Source of the DNA: BOG-908 sp964242115
Lineage (GTDB): Bacteria > Pseudomonadota > Alphaproteobacteria > Acetobacterales > Acetobacteraceae
Direction: 5' to 3'
Assembly: GCA_964242115.1 (NCBI GenBank)
Contig: CAXSZX010000001.1
Location: 248,001 to 312,000 of the forward strand
DNA length: 64,000 nucleotides
The notes beneath the pieces were generated by a model. The model saw only the letters and a list, made by a program, of their open reading frames with translations. It was not told where the DNA came from and searched no databases. Within the stretch, counting starts at the first letter, position 1, and every line of letters begins with the position of its first letter. Both the position numbers and the translations under genes were made by a program. Positions 1 to 9,556 of the stretch are shown here, piece after piece.

Positions 1-165
1 ACGCCCCTCTGGCTGCCTGCCCTGCGCGACGTACTCTCGATGTTGGTGCTGCTGGTGGCCTATATGGGGGGCGAGGTCGCCTGGCGCGGGCACGTGTTGC
101 GCACCGACGAAGACACCACCCGTTTTGCGAGCGGCCGCGTGCTTCTGGCCCGCCCTCGAGGATAG
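1..165 (+). CDS. hpnI: HpnI C-terminal end (partial): hopanoid glycosyltransferase
   Basis: The window opens inside a reading frame whose last 54 residues end at TAG 163-165. The piece shows a hydrophobic stretch (SMLVLLVAYMGG) followed by VAWRGHVLR and a short polar tail, which fits the membrane-proximal C-terminus of HpnI. HpnI is a family 2 glycosyltransferase that adds N-acetylglucosamine to bacteriohopanetetrol at the inner membrane. The assignment rests mainly on context: hpnJ starts 6 bases downstream and hpnK follows, the usual hpnI-hpnJ-hpnK order. The catalytic domain lies outside the window. Confidence 0.72.
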   Translation, partial: TPLWLPALRDVLSMLVLLVAYMGGEVAWRGHVLRTDEDTTRFASGRVLLARPRG

Positions 166-171
166 ACCGCG

Positions 172-1605
172 ATGATGAAGACCCTGTTTCTGCAGCCACC
201 CTCCTTCGACGGGTTCGACGGCGGCGCCGGCTCGCGCTACCAGGCCAAGCGCGAGATCAAGAGTTTCTGGTACCCGACCTGGCTGGCGCAGCCCGCCGCC
301 CTGGTGCCGGGCAGCAAGCTGATCGACAGCCCGCCGGCGCGCGTCTCGCTCGAGACGGTGACCACCGCCGCGCGCGAGCACGACCTGGTGGTGATGCATA
401 CCTCCACGCCCAGCTTCGCGTCTGACGTAAAGGTGGCCGCCGCGCTAAAGGCGGCCAAGCCGTCGCTCAAGATCGGCATGGTCGGCGCCAAAGTGGCGGT
501 GCAGCCGAAAGAAAGCATGGAGGCCTCGGCCGGCATCATCGATTTCGTCGCACGTAACGAGTTCGACTTCACCATCAAGGAGGTTGCCGAGGACCGCCCC
601 TGGGCCGGCATCACCGGCATCACCTGGCGCGATGCGAACGGGGTGCTGGTGCACAACCCCGAACGCGCGACGCTGGAGGACATGGACAGCCTGCCCTTCG
701 TCACCGACGTGTACAAGCGCGACCTGCACATCGAGGACTACTTCATCGGCTACCTGCTGCATCCCTACGTCAGCTTCTACACCGGCCGCGGCTGCAAGTC
801 GCACTGCACGTTCTGCCTGTGGCCGCAGACCGTGGGCGGACATCGCTACCGCGTGCGCAGCCCGCAGAACGTGGCGGCCGAGATCGCGCAGTGCATGAAG
901 ATGTTCCCGCAGGTGCGCGAGTACTTCTTCGACGACGACACCTTTACCGACGACCTGCCGCGCGCAGAGGCGATCGCCCGCGAACTCGGCAAGCTCGGCG
1001 TCACCTGGTCGTGCAACGCGAAAGCCAACGTGCCGCGCGACACCTTAAAGGTTCTCAAGGACAACGGGCTGCGGCTGCTGCTGGTGGGCTACGAGAGCGG
1101 CAACCAGCAGATTCTCTACAACATCAAAAAGGGCATGCGCATCGACGTGGCGCGCCGCTTCACCAAGGACTGCCACGAGCTGGGCATCAAAATCCACGGC
1201 ACGTTCATCCTGGGCCTGCCCGGCGAGAGCCAGGAGACCATTCAGGAGACCATCAAGTTCGCCACCGACATCAACCCGCACACCATCCAGGTGTCGCTGG
1301 CGGCACCGTATCCCGGCACGTTCCTCTACAAGCAGGCGATGGAGAACGGCTGGCTGGACGTGAAAAACGCCGAGCTGATCGACGACCATGGCATCCAGAT
1401 AGCACCGCTGACGTATCCGCATCTGGCGCACACCGAGATATTCGACAACGTCGAGACGTTCTACAAGAAGTTCTACTTCCGCGCGCCGAAGATCGCCTCG
1501 ATCGTGGGCGAGATGGTGATGAGCCGGCAGATGATGGTGCGACGGTTGCGTGAAGGGGTGGAGTTTTTCCAGTTCCTGCGCGACCGACACAAGGTAGAAG
1601 CGTAA
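172..1605 (+). CDS. hpnJ: HpnJ, hopanoid biosynthesis radical SAM protein
   Basis: A 477-residue radical SAM enzyme of hopanoid side-chain synthesis. In known systems HpnJ acts on bacteriohopanetetrol glucosamine and is needed for the cyclitol ether head group. The cluster-binding cysteines C208-x3-C212-x2-C215 sit in GRGCKSHCTFCLW, with an N-terminal B12-binding-like region before them and later radical SAM barrel motifs such as HGTFILGLPGES. The N-terminus MMKTLFLQPPSFDGFDGGAG is typical of the family. Start is ATG 172; ATG 175 is equally possible. It lies 6 bases after hpnI, so the two are probably cotranscribed. A degenerate copy of the intergenic repeat begins at its stop codon. Confidence 0.93.
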   Translation: MMKTLFLQPPSFDGFDGGAGSRYQAKREIKSFWYPTWLAQPAALVPGSKLIDSPPARVSLETVTTAAREHDLVVMHTSTPSFASDVKVAAALKAAKPSLKIGMVGAKVAVQPKESMEASAGIIDFVARNEFDFTIKEVAEDRPWAGITGITWRDANGVLVHNPERATLEDMDSLPFVTDVYKRDLHIEDYFIGYLLHPYVSFYTGRGCKSHCTFCLWPQTVGGHRYRVRSPQNVAAEIAQCMKMFPQVREYFFDDDTFTDDLPRAEAIARELGKLGVTWSCNAKANVPRDTLKVLKDNGLRLLLVGYESGNQQILYNIKKGMRIDVARRFTKDCHELGIKIHGTFILGLPGESQETIQETIKFATDINPHTIQVSLAAPYPGTFLYKQAMENGWLDVKNAELIDDHGIQIAPLTYPHLAHTEIFDNVETFYKKFYFRAPKIASIVGEMVMSRQMMVRRLREGVEFFQFLRDRHKVEA

Positions 1606-1727
1606 GCGGTTGTTTTGAGAAGAAGCAAAATTCTGTTTGGCTATCGCATCATTTTCCGGCAGCGTATAGCTAGCAAACAAGTGTTTTTTGCTTCTTTTTT
1701 TCGAAAAAGAAGGTCTCGCTTGCGTTC
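1603..1727. repeat. Intergenic repeat copy 1 (degenerate) between hpnJ and hpnK
   Basis: Degenerate copy of the window-wide element. A GGTTGTTTTGAGAAGAAGC hairpin remnant stands at the left and a good TTTTTTGCTTC...GAAAAAGAAGG hairpin at the right (about 1684-1712), and the end reads CTCGCTTGC directly before the hpnK start. The core CCGCGACAGC is not recognisable. It splits an operon that is normally contiguous. Confidence 0.7.
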
Positions 1728-2564
1728 TTGACCCGCCGCCTTATCACCACTGCCGACGATTTCGGCCTAAGCCTTGCGGTCAACGACGCCGTTATCCAAG
1801 CCGCCACGCACGGGATCCTAACCAGCGCCAGCCTGATGGTGTCCGGCCCTGCCGCCGCCGACGCGGTTGCCCAAGCGCGTGCGACGCCGCGCCTGGCGGT
1901 GGGCCTGCACCTGGTATTGATCCAGGGCACGCCGACGCTGCCGCCCGCGGAGGTGCCCGACCTGGTCGATGCGGCCGGGCGGTTTCCCTCCGACCAGTTA
2001 CGTCTGGGCATGGACTACTTCTTTCGCCCGCGCGTGCGCCGGCAGCTTGCCGCCGAGATACGCGCGCAGTTCGAGGCGTTCCGGGCCACCGGACTCGTGC
2101 TGGACCACGCCAACGCGCACAAGCACATGCACCTGCACCCGACGGTCGGCCGGATGATGATCGGCATCGGCCGGGACTATGGGCTGCGCGCGGTGCGCGT
2201 GCCGGCGGAGCCGGGCTGGCCGGGCGGAACTGTGCCGGGGCTGGGCGACCGCGCGCTGCGTGCCTGGTGCGGGCTGCTACGCCGGCAGGCACGGCGGGCC
2301 GGGATGCTGACCAACGACCGAATCGCCGGGCTCGGCTGGACCGGCCAGATGACGCTGGCGCGGACGCAGCGCGTGCTGGCCGCTCTGCCGGACGGCCTGA
2401 CGGAGTTGTATTTCCACCCCGCCGCGCGCCGGGACGCGACGCTGGACAGGCTGATGCCGGCCTACCAGCACGCGGCGGAGTTCGAAACCCTGATGCAGGC
2501 GTGCGTGCCGGACGGCGTGGTGCTGACGACCTACGGAGAGGCCCACACGAACCTCCCCGGCTGA
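1728..2564 (+). CDS. hpnK: HpnK, YdjC-family deacetylase of hopanoid biosynthesis
   Basis: A 278-residue YdjC/ChbG-type carbohydrate deacetylase. HpnK removes the N-acetyl group from bacteriohopanetetrol-N-acetylglucosamine made by HpnI. Metal-binding features are visible: TTADDFGLS near the N-terminus, GLHLVL, and the histidine-rich HANAHKHMHLHP. The only start that keeps the beta-1/ADDFG region is TTG 1728, which lies a few bases after the repeat end. The nearest purine-rich stretch, AGAAGG, is about 15 bases upstream and belongs to the repeat. Its place after hpnJ supports the call. Confidence 0.93.
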   Translation: MTRRLITTADDFGLSLAVNDAVIQAATHGILTSASLMVSGPAAADAVAQARATPRLAVGLHLVLIQGTPTLPPAEVPDLVDAAGRFPSDQLRLGMDYFFRPRVRRQLAAEIRAQFEAFRATGLVLDHANAHKHMHLHPTVGRMMIGIGRDYGLRAVRVPAEPGWPGGTVPGLGDRALRAWCGLLRRQARRAGMLTNDRIAGLGWTGQMTLARTQRVLAALPDGLTELYFHPAARRDATLDRLMPAYQHAAEFETLMQACVPDGVVLTTYGEAHTNLPG

Positions 2565-2742
2565 GGTAGCTGCGATTCGTGCCACCCTGCCGCACCGCAG
2601 GACCCAGGCCGATCGCGCGTCGCGGGGTGCCAAGACTGGCTTGGCGCTGCAGGGTCCCTCGCGAGCAGAGCTCCGGTTCCAGGCGGTGCAGGCCCGCCGA
2701 AGCGGCAACCCGCAGCGGGGCCGGACGTGCTAGGCTGCAGAC

Positions 2743-4536
2743 GTGACGAGCCTGGCTTCCCTGACCCCAACCGCGATGGTGCGCCGCCTGCCGGAGATGC
2801 TGGTCAACCGCATCGCCGCCGGCGAGGTGATCGAGCGCCCGGCCGCCGCGGTCAAGGAACTGGTGGAAAACGCGCTGGACGCGGGCGCCACCCGCATCGC
2901 CGTGGCGCTGACCGGCGGCGGCATCGAGCGCATCGAGGTGACCGACGATGGCAGCGGCATGTCGGCAGAGTGCCTGGAACTGGCGGTGCAGCGCCACTGC
3001 ACCAGCAAGCTGGCGGATGGCGACCTGGTGCGCATCGCCACGCTGGGCTTTCGCGGCGAGGCGCTGCCCAGCATCGGCGCTGCGGCACGGCTGGCCATCG
3101 TCTCGCGCCAGGCGGGGGCCGCGCACGCGCACCGCATCGGCGTGGATGGCGGCGTGGTCGGCGCGGTGGCGCCGGCGCCGGGGGCGGCCGGCACCCGGGT
3201 GACGGTGGAGGATCTGTTCTTCGCCACCCCGGCGCGGCGCAAGTTCCTCAAATCCGCCCGCACCGAGGGCGAGCACGCCGAGGCGGCGGTGACCCGGCTG
3301 GCGCTGGCTGCCCCCGCCACCGCGTTCCGGTTCAGCCTGGACGGCCGGCTCGCCTTCGACCTGCCGGCGCAGAGCCGGGAAGCACGGGTGGCGGCGCTGA
3401 TGGGCCAGGACGCCGCGGGGTCGTTGCTGGAGGTCTCGGCCGAGCGGTTCGGCATGGTGCTGACCGGCCACGCCTGCGCGCCCATGGTCAGCCGGCCCAC
3501 GCCGTCCGGCCAGTCGCTGGTGGTCAACGGCCGGCCGGTGACCGACCCGGTGCTGCGGGTGGCGGTGCGCGTGGCCTACCGCGACGTGATCGCTGCCGGG
3601 CGCCATGCGGTGGTGGCGCTGTGGCTAGAGGTGCCGCCCGAGGAGCTGGACGTCAACGTGCACCCGGCGAAGACCGAGCTGCGCTTCCGCCAGGCGGACG
3701 CGGTGCGCAGCCTGGTGATCGGCGCCCTGCAGCGCACGCTGGGCGGCGGCGCCGGGCTGGCCGCGCCGCGTCCGGCGCTGCGGCTGTCGTCGTATGGCGG
3801 CGGTGGAAACGCGGGCGGGCCGTCCGCCCAGGGCTGGGCGGCGGCACAGATGCAGGCGCAGCACGGCTTTGCCGAGGCGCAGGCCGGCTGGGCGCCGCTG
3901 GCCGGCAGGGATTTCGCCGCGTCCGTGTCTCGGGTGCTGCCGGAAGCCGCCGAGCACCCGTTGGGCGCGGCCCTCGCCCAGGTGCTCGACACCTACATAG
4001 TGGCGGTGACCTCCGACCACGCGATGGTGCTGGTGGACCAGCACGCCGCCCACGAGCGGCTGACCCACGAGACGCTGCGCGCGCAGATGCTGGCGGGCGG
4101 CGTGCGTGCGCAGGCGCTGCTGCTGCCCGCCGTGGTGGACCTCTCCCCCGCCCAGGCATCGCTTCTGGCGGACGCCGCCGCGCCGCTGGCAAGGCTGGGG
4201 TTGGAGCTGGAGGCGTTCGGGCCGGGCGCGGTGCTGGTGCGCGCGCTGCCGGCTTGCCTGAGTGCGGCGGATTGCCAGGCACTGGTGCGCGACATCGCCG
4301 ACGAGCTGGCAGAGAGCGGGGAGAGCGTCGGGCTGGAGCAGCGCCTGGATTCGGTGGTGGCGCGCATGGCCTGTCACGGCAGCATACGCGCCGGGCGGCG
4401 CCTGAGCCTGGCCGAGATGGACGCGCTGCTGCGGCGGATGGAAGCGACACCGCGTGCAGCAACCTGCAGCCATGGGCGGCCGACGTTCCTGCGGCTAAGC
4501 CGGGCTGAAATAGAACGGCTGTTTGGCCGGCGTTAA
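2743..4536 (+). CDS. mutL: DNA mismatch repair protein MutL (endonuclease type)
   Basis: A 597-residue MutL. The GHKL ATPase is complete: LVENALDAGAT, DDGSGM and LGFRGEALPSIG within the first 110 residues. The C-terminal dimerisation/endonuclease domain carries DQHAAHERLTHE, which matches the DQHA(X)2E(X)4E nicking motif, plus ACHGSIRAG and CSHGRPT. It should therefore be the nicking form typical of bacteria lacking MutH. Start GTG 2743 is used here; ATG 2776 (MVRRLPEMLVNRIAAGEV) is a credible alternative because the conserved domain begins there. The 178 bases upstream hold no gene. Confidence 0.96.
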   Translation: MTSLASLTPTAMVRRLPEMLVNRIAAGEVIERPAAAVKELVENALDAGATRIAVALTGGGIERIEVTDDGSGMSAECLELAVQRHCTSKLADGDLVRIATLGFRGEALPSIGAAARLAIVSRQAGAAHAHRIGVDGGVVGAVAPAPGAAGTRVTVEDLFFATPARRKFLKSARTEGEHAEAAVTRLALAAPATAFRFSLDGRLAFDLPAQSREARVAALMGQDAAGSLLEVSAERFGMVLTGHACAPMVSRPTPSGQSLVVNGRPVTDPVLRVAVRVAYRDVIAAGRHAVVALWLEVPPEELDVNVHPAKTELRFRQADAVRSLVIGALQRTLGGGAGLAAPRPALRLSSYGGGGNAGGPSAQGWAAAQMQAQHGFAEAQAGWAPLAGRDFAASVSRVLPEAAEHPLGAALAQVLDTYIVAVTSDHAMVLVDQHAAHERLTHETLRAQMLAGGVRAQALLLPAVVDLSPAQASLLADAAAPLARLGLELEAFGPGAVLVRALPACLSAADCQALVRDIADELAESGESVGLEQRLDSVVARMACHGSIRAGRRLSLAEMDALLRRMEATPRAATCSHGRPTFLRLSRAEIERLFGRR

Positions 4537-4590
4537 GGCCTCGATACAGGACTACTCGCTCGCGCGCGATAACCGAACGTTACGAAACAC

Positions 4591-4602
4591 GAGAACGTTC
4601 TC
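4591..4602. promoter_or_regulatory. 12-bp perfect palindrome, possible operator
   Basis: GAGAACGTTCTC is a perfect palindrome in the 226-base gap between mutL and the secreted GH16-like gene. It has no T-tract and is too short for a terminator, so a dimeric repressor or activator site is a fair guess. The gap is more AT-rich than its surroundings towards the downstream start. No known regulon can be assigned from sequence alone. Confidence 0.35.
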
Positions 4603-4762
4603 AATTAACAGACCGCACCATCTCTCAAAGTAGATTCCGCTTTTATTTAGTTGTGTTGTACGACGCCAGCTCAGCTTTGTTTGCTTGCCAAGACGTTTCG
4701 ACTTGCGTTCATTCTGACTTCACAATAATGTGACTGCACCATCACATTTACGCGAGTGAGTC

Positions 4763-5965
4763 ATGTTGAAACCGAGCGTTATTGTTGCAGCAGCCTTGTT
4801 TTCCGGTGGCGCATACGCGGCCGACCTCACGCAGACATTCATCACCTACGCGAACGAACCGTCGACCGCGCCGCTGCCGAGGCTCGCCACGGCCACGCCG
4901 GGCAACGGTTTGGTATTGCAGCCTGGGTCCACGAACGCGTTCTCGTTGCTGATGGGCACGATGACGCCGGGCGCCAACCTCGTCACCGGTCAATCGATCC
5001 GCGACGACTTCTACCTGAACTACCTGGTCGGCAACCTGCAGGCGGCAATCGGCTCGCCGCAGGACACCGGCCAGGGGTCCAACCCGCCTTTCGCCGCCGT
5101 CGCCCGCCACTACAACGTGGGCGACCCCAACGACCTGCACATCATGCGTCCCTGGGGCATGGCGCTGCGGGCGATCTGTTCGAACAACCACACCAACTGC
5201 ACGACCGGCAACGTCTACGGTGCGATGGTGCGCGTGCCGTTCGAGATCCGTCCCGGCATGACCGTCAAGGTTCGCTACCGGAGCCCCAAGGCGCCGCACG
5301 CCTGGGCGCCGATTTGGATGTTCTCCGGATCGCAGATATCGCCCGGTCCGGGCGGCCAGCCTTACGCGAATTTCGGCACTCCCTGCTCACAGAGCACCGC
5401 CGCGGCGTGCACGCTGGTGCAGCTGCCGCAATATGGCCACGAGTTCGAAATCGACCTGAACGACAACTATCCGCGCTGGAACAACACGCCGTCGATCCCG
5501 GTCGGCTACGCGCTGGATTACCTCACGCCCAACAATTACGGCGTGCAGTGGAACACGCCGCCATACCAGATCTACGGCGCCAACACCAACGGCTACGCGT
5601 TCTTCCCGAACGGCGGGCCGGAATTCGAGGCGCTGCCCACCAACACCACGTTCGGCTTCCACAACCTGGTGATGTCGTGGGACGGCAACGCCAACACCAT
5701 CTACGAATTCGTCGACGGCAAGATGGTCGCGTCCTCCTACATGGAATACGCGCAGTCGCCCTGGTACTGGGACACCACCACAAACAGCTGGCAGCAGCAG
5801 GCGATGCACCTGATCATCGGCAACCAGGCGGTGCCGCTGTGGCTGCCCGGCGCCAGCACCGTCACCGAGAACGACGGCATGCCGGACGGCTGGACCATGG
5901 TGGTGCAGGAAATCTCGGCGTGGTACGGGCTTGTTGCCAACCCGACGAGCTACGAGCCGAAGTAA
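4763..5965 (+). CDS. Secreted GH16-like (concanavalin A-fold) protein
   Basis: A 400-residue exported protein. Residues 1-20 (MLKPSVIVAAALFSGGAYAA) form a Sec signal peptide ending in an AYA-A site. The middle looks like the beta-jellyroll of family 16 glycoside hydrolases: KVRYRSPKAPHAWAPIWMFS, then HEFEIDLND, then FGFHNLVMSWDGNANTIYEF and a C-terminal WTMVVQEISAW strand. GH16 enzymes use E-x-D-x-x-E; here the corresponding segment reads EIDLND, so the second acid is not a glutamate and activity is uncertain. It stands alone, with its own upstream gap and a repeat copy directly after the stop. A lectin-like carbohydrate-binding role is the alternative. Confidence 0.7.
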   Translation: MLKPSVIVAAALFSGGAYAADLTQTFITYANEPSTAPLPRLATATPGNGLVLQPGSTNAFSLLMGTMTPGANLVTGQSIRDDFYLNYLVGNLQAAIGSPQDTGQGSNPPFAAVARHYNVGDPNDLHIMRPWGMALRAICSNNHTNCTTGNVYGAMVRVPFEIRPGMTVKVRYRSPKAPHAWAPIWMFSGSQISPGPGGQPYANFGTPCSQSTAAACTLVQLPQYGHEFEIDLNDNYPRWNNTPSIPVGYALDYLTPNNYGVQWNTPPYQIYGANTNGYAFFPNGGPEFEALPTNTTFGFHNLVMSWDGNANTIYEFVDGKMVASSYMEYAQSPWYWDTTTNSWQQQAMHLIIGNQAVPLWLPGASTVTENDGMPDGWTMVVQEISAWYGLVANPTSYEPK

Positions 5966-6093
5966 GCAAGCAGTTCTTTTTTGAAAAAAGACTCAAAAAA
6001 CTTTTGTTTCCTTGGCGCGCGCTGGTTGAACAGTCCGCGACAGCAGAGACAAAAGTTCTTTGCTTCTTTTTTCAAAAAAGACGGGCTTGCTTT
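5966..6093 (+). repeat. Intergenic repeat copy 2, between convergent genes
   Basis: Nearly complete copy in the orientation with core CCGCGACAGC on the plus strand. Left hairpin GTTCTTTTTTGAAAAAAGAC, inner arm AAAAAACTTTTG, core, then right hairpin GCTTCTTTTTTCAAAAAAGAC and end GGGCTTGCTTTC. It fills the whole gap between the GH16-like stop and the hemW stop, where it could act as a bidirectional terminator. Confidence 0.9.
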
Positions 6094-7242
6094 CTACACC
6101 ACTAACCGCGGCAACAACGCGTCCAACAGCCGCCGTCCCGCCGCCGTCGCGACCAGCCGTTCATCAGTGCTTACGAGATAGCCTTCCTCGACGCTCGCCT
6201 GCAGGATGACAGGGTCCAGCGCAGCGCCGAGGGCCACCCCGGTGCGGCGCCTGAAGCGGCAGACATCAATCCCCTCCGCCAGCCGCAGACCCATCAGCAG
6301 CGCCTCGCGCGCCCGCTCGCGGGGTGCCACGTCCGTCTCCTCGGTGCTTCCGTGGCCGTCCCGCTCCACCCGGCTCGCCCACACCTCCGGCGCACGGTGG
6401 CGCCTTGTGGCGCGCAGCGTGTCGCCGAACATCAGCCGTCCGTGCGCGCCGGGGCCGATGCCGGCGTAGTCGCCGTAGCGCCAATAGGCCAGGTTGTGCC
6501 GGCTCTCGGCGCCTGGGCGCGCGTAGTTGGAGACCTCGTAGGCCTGCAGTCCAAAGCGCGCGGCCTCCTCCGCGGTGGCGGAATAGAGCGCCTCGGCCAG
6601 GTCGTCGTCCGGCAGCACGATCTCGCCGCGCCGGTGCGCGCCCTCATAGGCGGTACCCGGCTCGATGGTGAGCTGGTAGAGCGAGAGGTGGTCGGCGGCC
6701 AGCGACAGCGCGCGGCGCAGCTCGTGCCGCCAAGCGGGCAGGTCCTGGCCGGGGCGGGCATAGATCAGGTCGAAGGAGAGGCGCGGAAACGTGGCGCGCG
6801 CGTGCTCGAGCGCCGCGACCGCCTGGTTGGCACTGTGCGCCCGGCCGAGCCCTGCCAGCGCCGCATCATCTAGCGCCTGGACGCCCAAGGAGAGCCGGTT
6901 GACGCCAGCGTCGCGAAAGCCGGCCAGGCGGGACAGCTCGACGCTGGTAGGGTTGGCCTCGAGCGTGACTTCGAGGTCCGGGGCAGCGTCGAACAGGGTA
7001 CACGCGTCGTCGACCAGTGCGGCCACCGTGTCCGGCGCCATCAGGCTAGGGGTGCCGCCGCCGAAGAAAATGGAGGCGAGCGGGCGGCGGCCGAGCCGGG
7101 CGGCTTCCCAGGCGAGTTCGCGACGCAGGGTGGCGGCAAACCGGGCCTGAGGCACGACGTCGCGAACGTGGCTGTTGAAGTCGCAGTAAGGGCATTTCTG
7201 CAGGCAGAATGGCCAGTGAATGTAGAGGGCTAGCGGGTCCAT
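6094..7242 (-). CDS. hemW: HemW-like radical SAM heme chaperone
   Basis: A 382-residue member of the HemN/HemW family. The N-terminus has C13-x3-C17-x2-C20 within HWPFCLQKCPYCDF, the iron-sulfur cluster site, followed by GGGTPSL. The segment SRHNLAYWRYGDYAGIGPGA is characteristic of the family. HemW delivers heme to membrane enzymes; the sequence cannot rule out older annotations as oxygen-independent coproporphyrinogen oxidase, but the length and short N-terminus favour HemW. Start is ATG 7242, four bases from the inner end of repeat copy 3, so no normal ribosome binding site fits outside the repeat. Confidence 0.93.
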   Translation of the reverse strand: MDPLALYIHWPFCLQKCPYCDFNSHVRDVVPQARFAATLRRELAWEAARLGRRPLASIFFGGGTPSLMAPDTVAALVDDACTLFDAAPDLEVTLEANPTSVELSRLAGFRDAGVNRLSLGVQALDDAALAGLGRAHSANQAVAALEHARATFPRLSFDLIYARPGQDLPAWRHELRRALSLAADHLSLYQLTIEPGTAYEGAHRRGEIVLPDDDLAEALYSATAEEAARFGLQAYEVSNYARPGAESRHNLAYWRYGDYAGIGPGAHGRLMFGDTLRATRRHRAPEVWASRVERDGHGSTEETDVAPRERAREALLMGLRLAEGIDVCRFRRRTGVALGAALDPVILQASVEEGYLVSTDERLVATAAGRRLLDALLPRLVV

Positions 7243-7388
7243 AAAAGAAGGCCTTCTTTTTTAAAAAAAAGAAGCAAAAAACTCTCGCGCCTGCTGTCGC
7301 GGACGGCTGAACCGAAGCGTCTCACCATCACGCGCTTCGAGGCGCAAAAACTCTTTGGTTCATTTTTCAAAAAAGAACCACTTGCTTT
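7243..7388 (-). repeat. Intergenic repeat copy 3
   Basis: Copy in minus orientation (GCTGTCGCGGAC on the plus strand). It fills the gap between the nitroreductase stop and the hemW start. Hairpins: GCCTTCTTTTTTAAAAAAAAGAAGC at about 7251-7275 and GGTTCATTTTTCAAAAAAGAACC at about 7358-7380. Confidence 0.88.
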
Positions 7389-7985
7389 CTACCCCGGAAA
7401 CCCGCCCTCGAACGCCAGCTGAGACAACGGCACTCGCTCGCTCGGCTTTTCCCGCTCGCGCAATGCGTCCGGCAGCGTCGCCTTGTCGCCGATCTTGCCC
7501 ACGGCATAGGCCGCCTCTACCCGGTATCCCTGCGGCAGGTTCAGCTCGGCGAATGCGCGCTCCTTGTCGAAGCCGACCATGCCGTGCAGTTGCCAGCCCA
7601 TCTTCATCGCCTGCAGGGCGACGTAGCCGGCCGCGGTGCCGGCATCCAGCGAGTGGCTGTAGGACGGCACGTCCTTGTCCGAGCCAGGCGGACGCATCAG
7701 TGAGTTGGACGCCAGGTAAATCAACGCGGATGCGCTCTTGCACCAGCCTTGGTTGAACTCCACCAAGAGGTTGAAGAATTTGTCCCAATGCGGCGTGTCC
7801 CGGCGCGCATACAGAAAACGCCAGGGCTGCGAGTTGTAGGAAGAGGCCGCCCAGCGGCCGGCCTCCAGCATCGTCATCAGTTCCTGCTCGGAGATTGCCA
7901 CCCCGGCAAAGGCACGTGGCGACCACCGATCGAGGAACATCGGATCGATAGGGTAATCCGACGTGCGTGTGTTGGAAGTTGTCAT
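7389..7985 (-). CDS. Nitroreductase family protein
   Basis: A 198-residue flavin-dependent nitroreductase-fold protein. Recognisable parts are the FMN-contacting RWSPRAF near residue 18, the helix ISEQELMTMLEAGRWAASSY, NSQPWRFLYARR, and later DAGTAAGYVALQAMKMGW, the second cofactor-binding helix. Substrate cannot be told from sequence; such enzymes reduce nitroaromatics, quinones or enones with NAD(P)H. Start ATG 7985 is chosen because the frame upstream of it is repeat sequence (13 residues of repeat-encoded peptide). It lies between two repeat copies, isolated from hemW. Confidence 0.88.
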   Translation of the reverse strand: MTTSNTRTSDYPIDPMFLDRWSPRAFAGVAISEQELMTMLEAGRWAASSYNSQPWRFLYARRDTPHWDKFFNLLVEFNQGWCKSASALIYLASNSLMRPPGSDKDVPSYSHSLDAGTAAGYVALQAMKMGWQLHGMVGFDKERAFAELNLPQGYRVEAAYAVGKIGDKATLPDALREREKPSERVPLSQLAFEGGFPG

Positions 7986-8119
7986 AGGCAGGCAAGTAAG
8001 TTCTTTTTCGAGAAAAAGAACCAAAAAACTTCTATCACCGTGCGTCAGCCGTGTAGAGAGGTCCGCGACAGGGAGAGCGAAAGCTTTTTGCTTCTTTTTC
8101 TCGAAAGAGAAGTGCCTGC
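7986..8119 (+). repeat. Intergenic repeat copy 4
   Basis: Near-complete copy in plus orientation: AAGTTCTTTTTCGAGAAAAAGAACC hairpin at the left, GGTCCGCGACAGGG core, GCTTCTTTTTCTCGAAAGAGAAG hairpin at the right. Its left end touches the nitroreductase start and its right end touches the stop of the small acidic protein. Confidence 0.88.
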
Positions 8120-8311
8120 CTACTTGTCTTCCTTCACAACCTGGTCCGCCGCCGTCTTATCCAGGCTGCGTGCCTCATCGATGAGGAACTTGCCCTCGTC
8201 CTTGTTACCCGAGTGCATCTCTTCCAGCCCTTCGCGGGCCAGCGCACGCGCCTCGTCGGCGGTGTCTGACAGGGCGGGCTGGTTGGTCTCGGTTGGCTTG
8301 GCGTCGCTCAT
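8120..8311 (-). CDS. Small acidic hypothetical protein (63 aa)
   Basis: A 63-residue, strongly acidic, helix-rich protein starting MSDAKPTETNQPALSDTA and ending VVKEDK. No catalytic motif or membrane segment is visible. Start ATG 8311 is supported by AAAGGAG about 8 bases upstream; the longer open frame upstream has no such support. It is divergent from the inositol-phosphate synthase gene, with 163 bases between the two starts. Function unknown; composition suggests a small soluble or stress-related protein, but that is only a guess. Confidence 0.7.
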   Translation of the reverse strand: MSDAKPTETNQPALSDTADEARALAREGLEEMHSGNKDEGKFLIDEARSLDKTAADQVVKEDK

Positions 8312-8474
8312 GAAGCTGGCTCCTTTCACGTGTGCACGTCCGTAACCAACCGTCGCGCAGGTGGTTGCAGCGCTCGCGCTGTCGTGGCCTGACAGCAACT
8401 TCTTACCTTGCGGGGCCGTTTCACTTCGCCGCCGTGTTGAGCGGCAATCACCTCGGGCGGGATGGGACGCAGCA

Positions 8475-9554
<1,080 letters not shown>

Positions 9555-9556
9555 CC

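Noticed and set aside
1792..3606. A 604-codon minus-strand frame
   Set aside because: Antisense to hpnK and mutL, with low-complexity composition typical of GC-rich shadow frames.
7355..8184. Short frames encoding Phe/Lys-rich peptides such as FFFEKKNQKT in many gaps
   Set aside because: They are translations of the AT-rich hairpins of the intergenic repeat, occurring in several frames and both strands, without ribosome binding sites.
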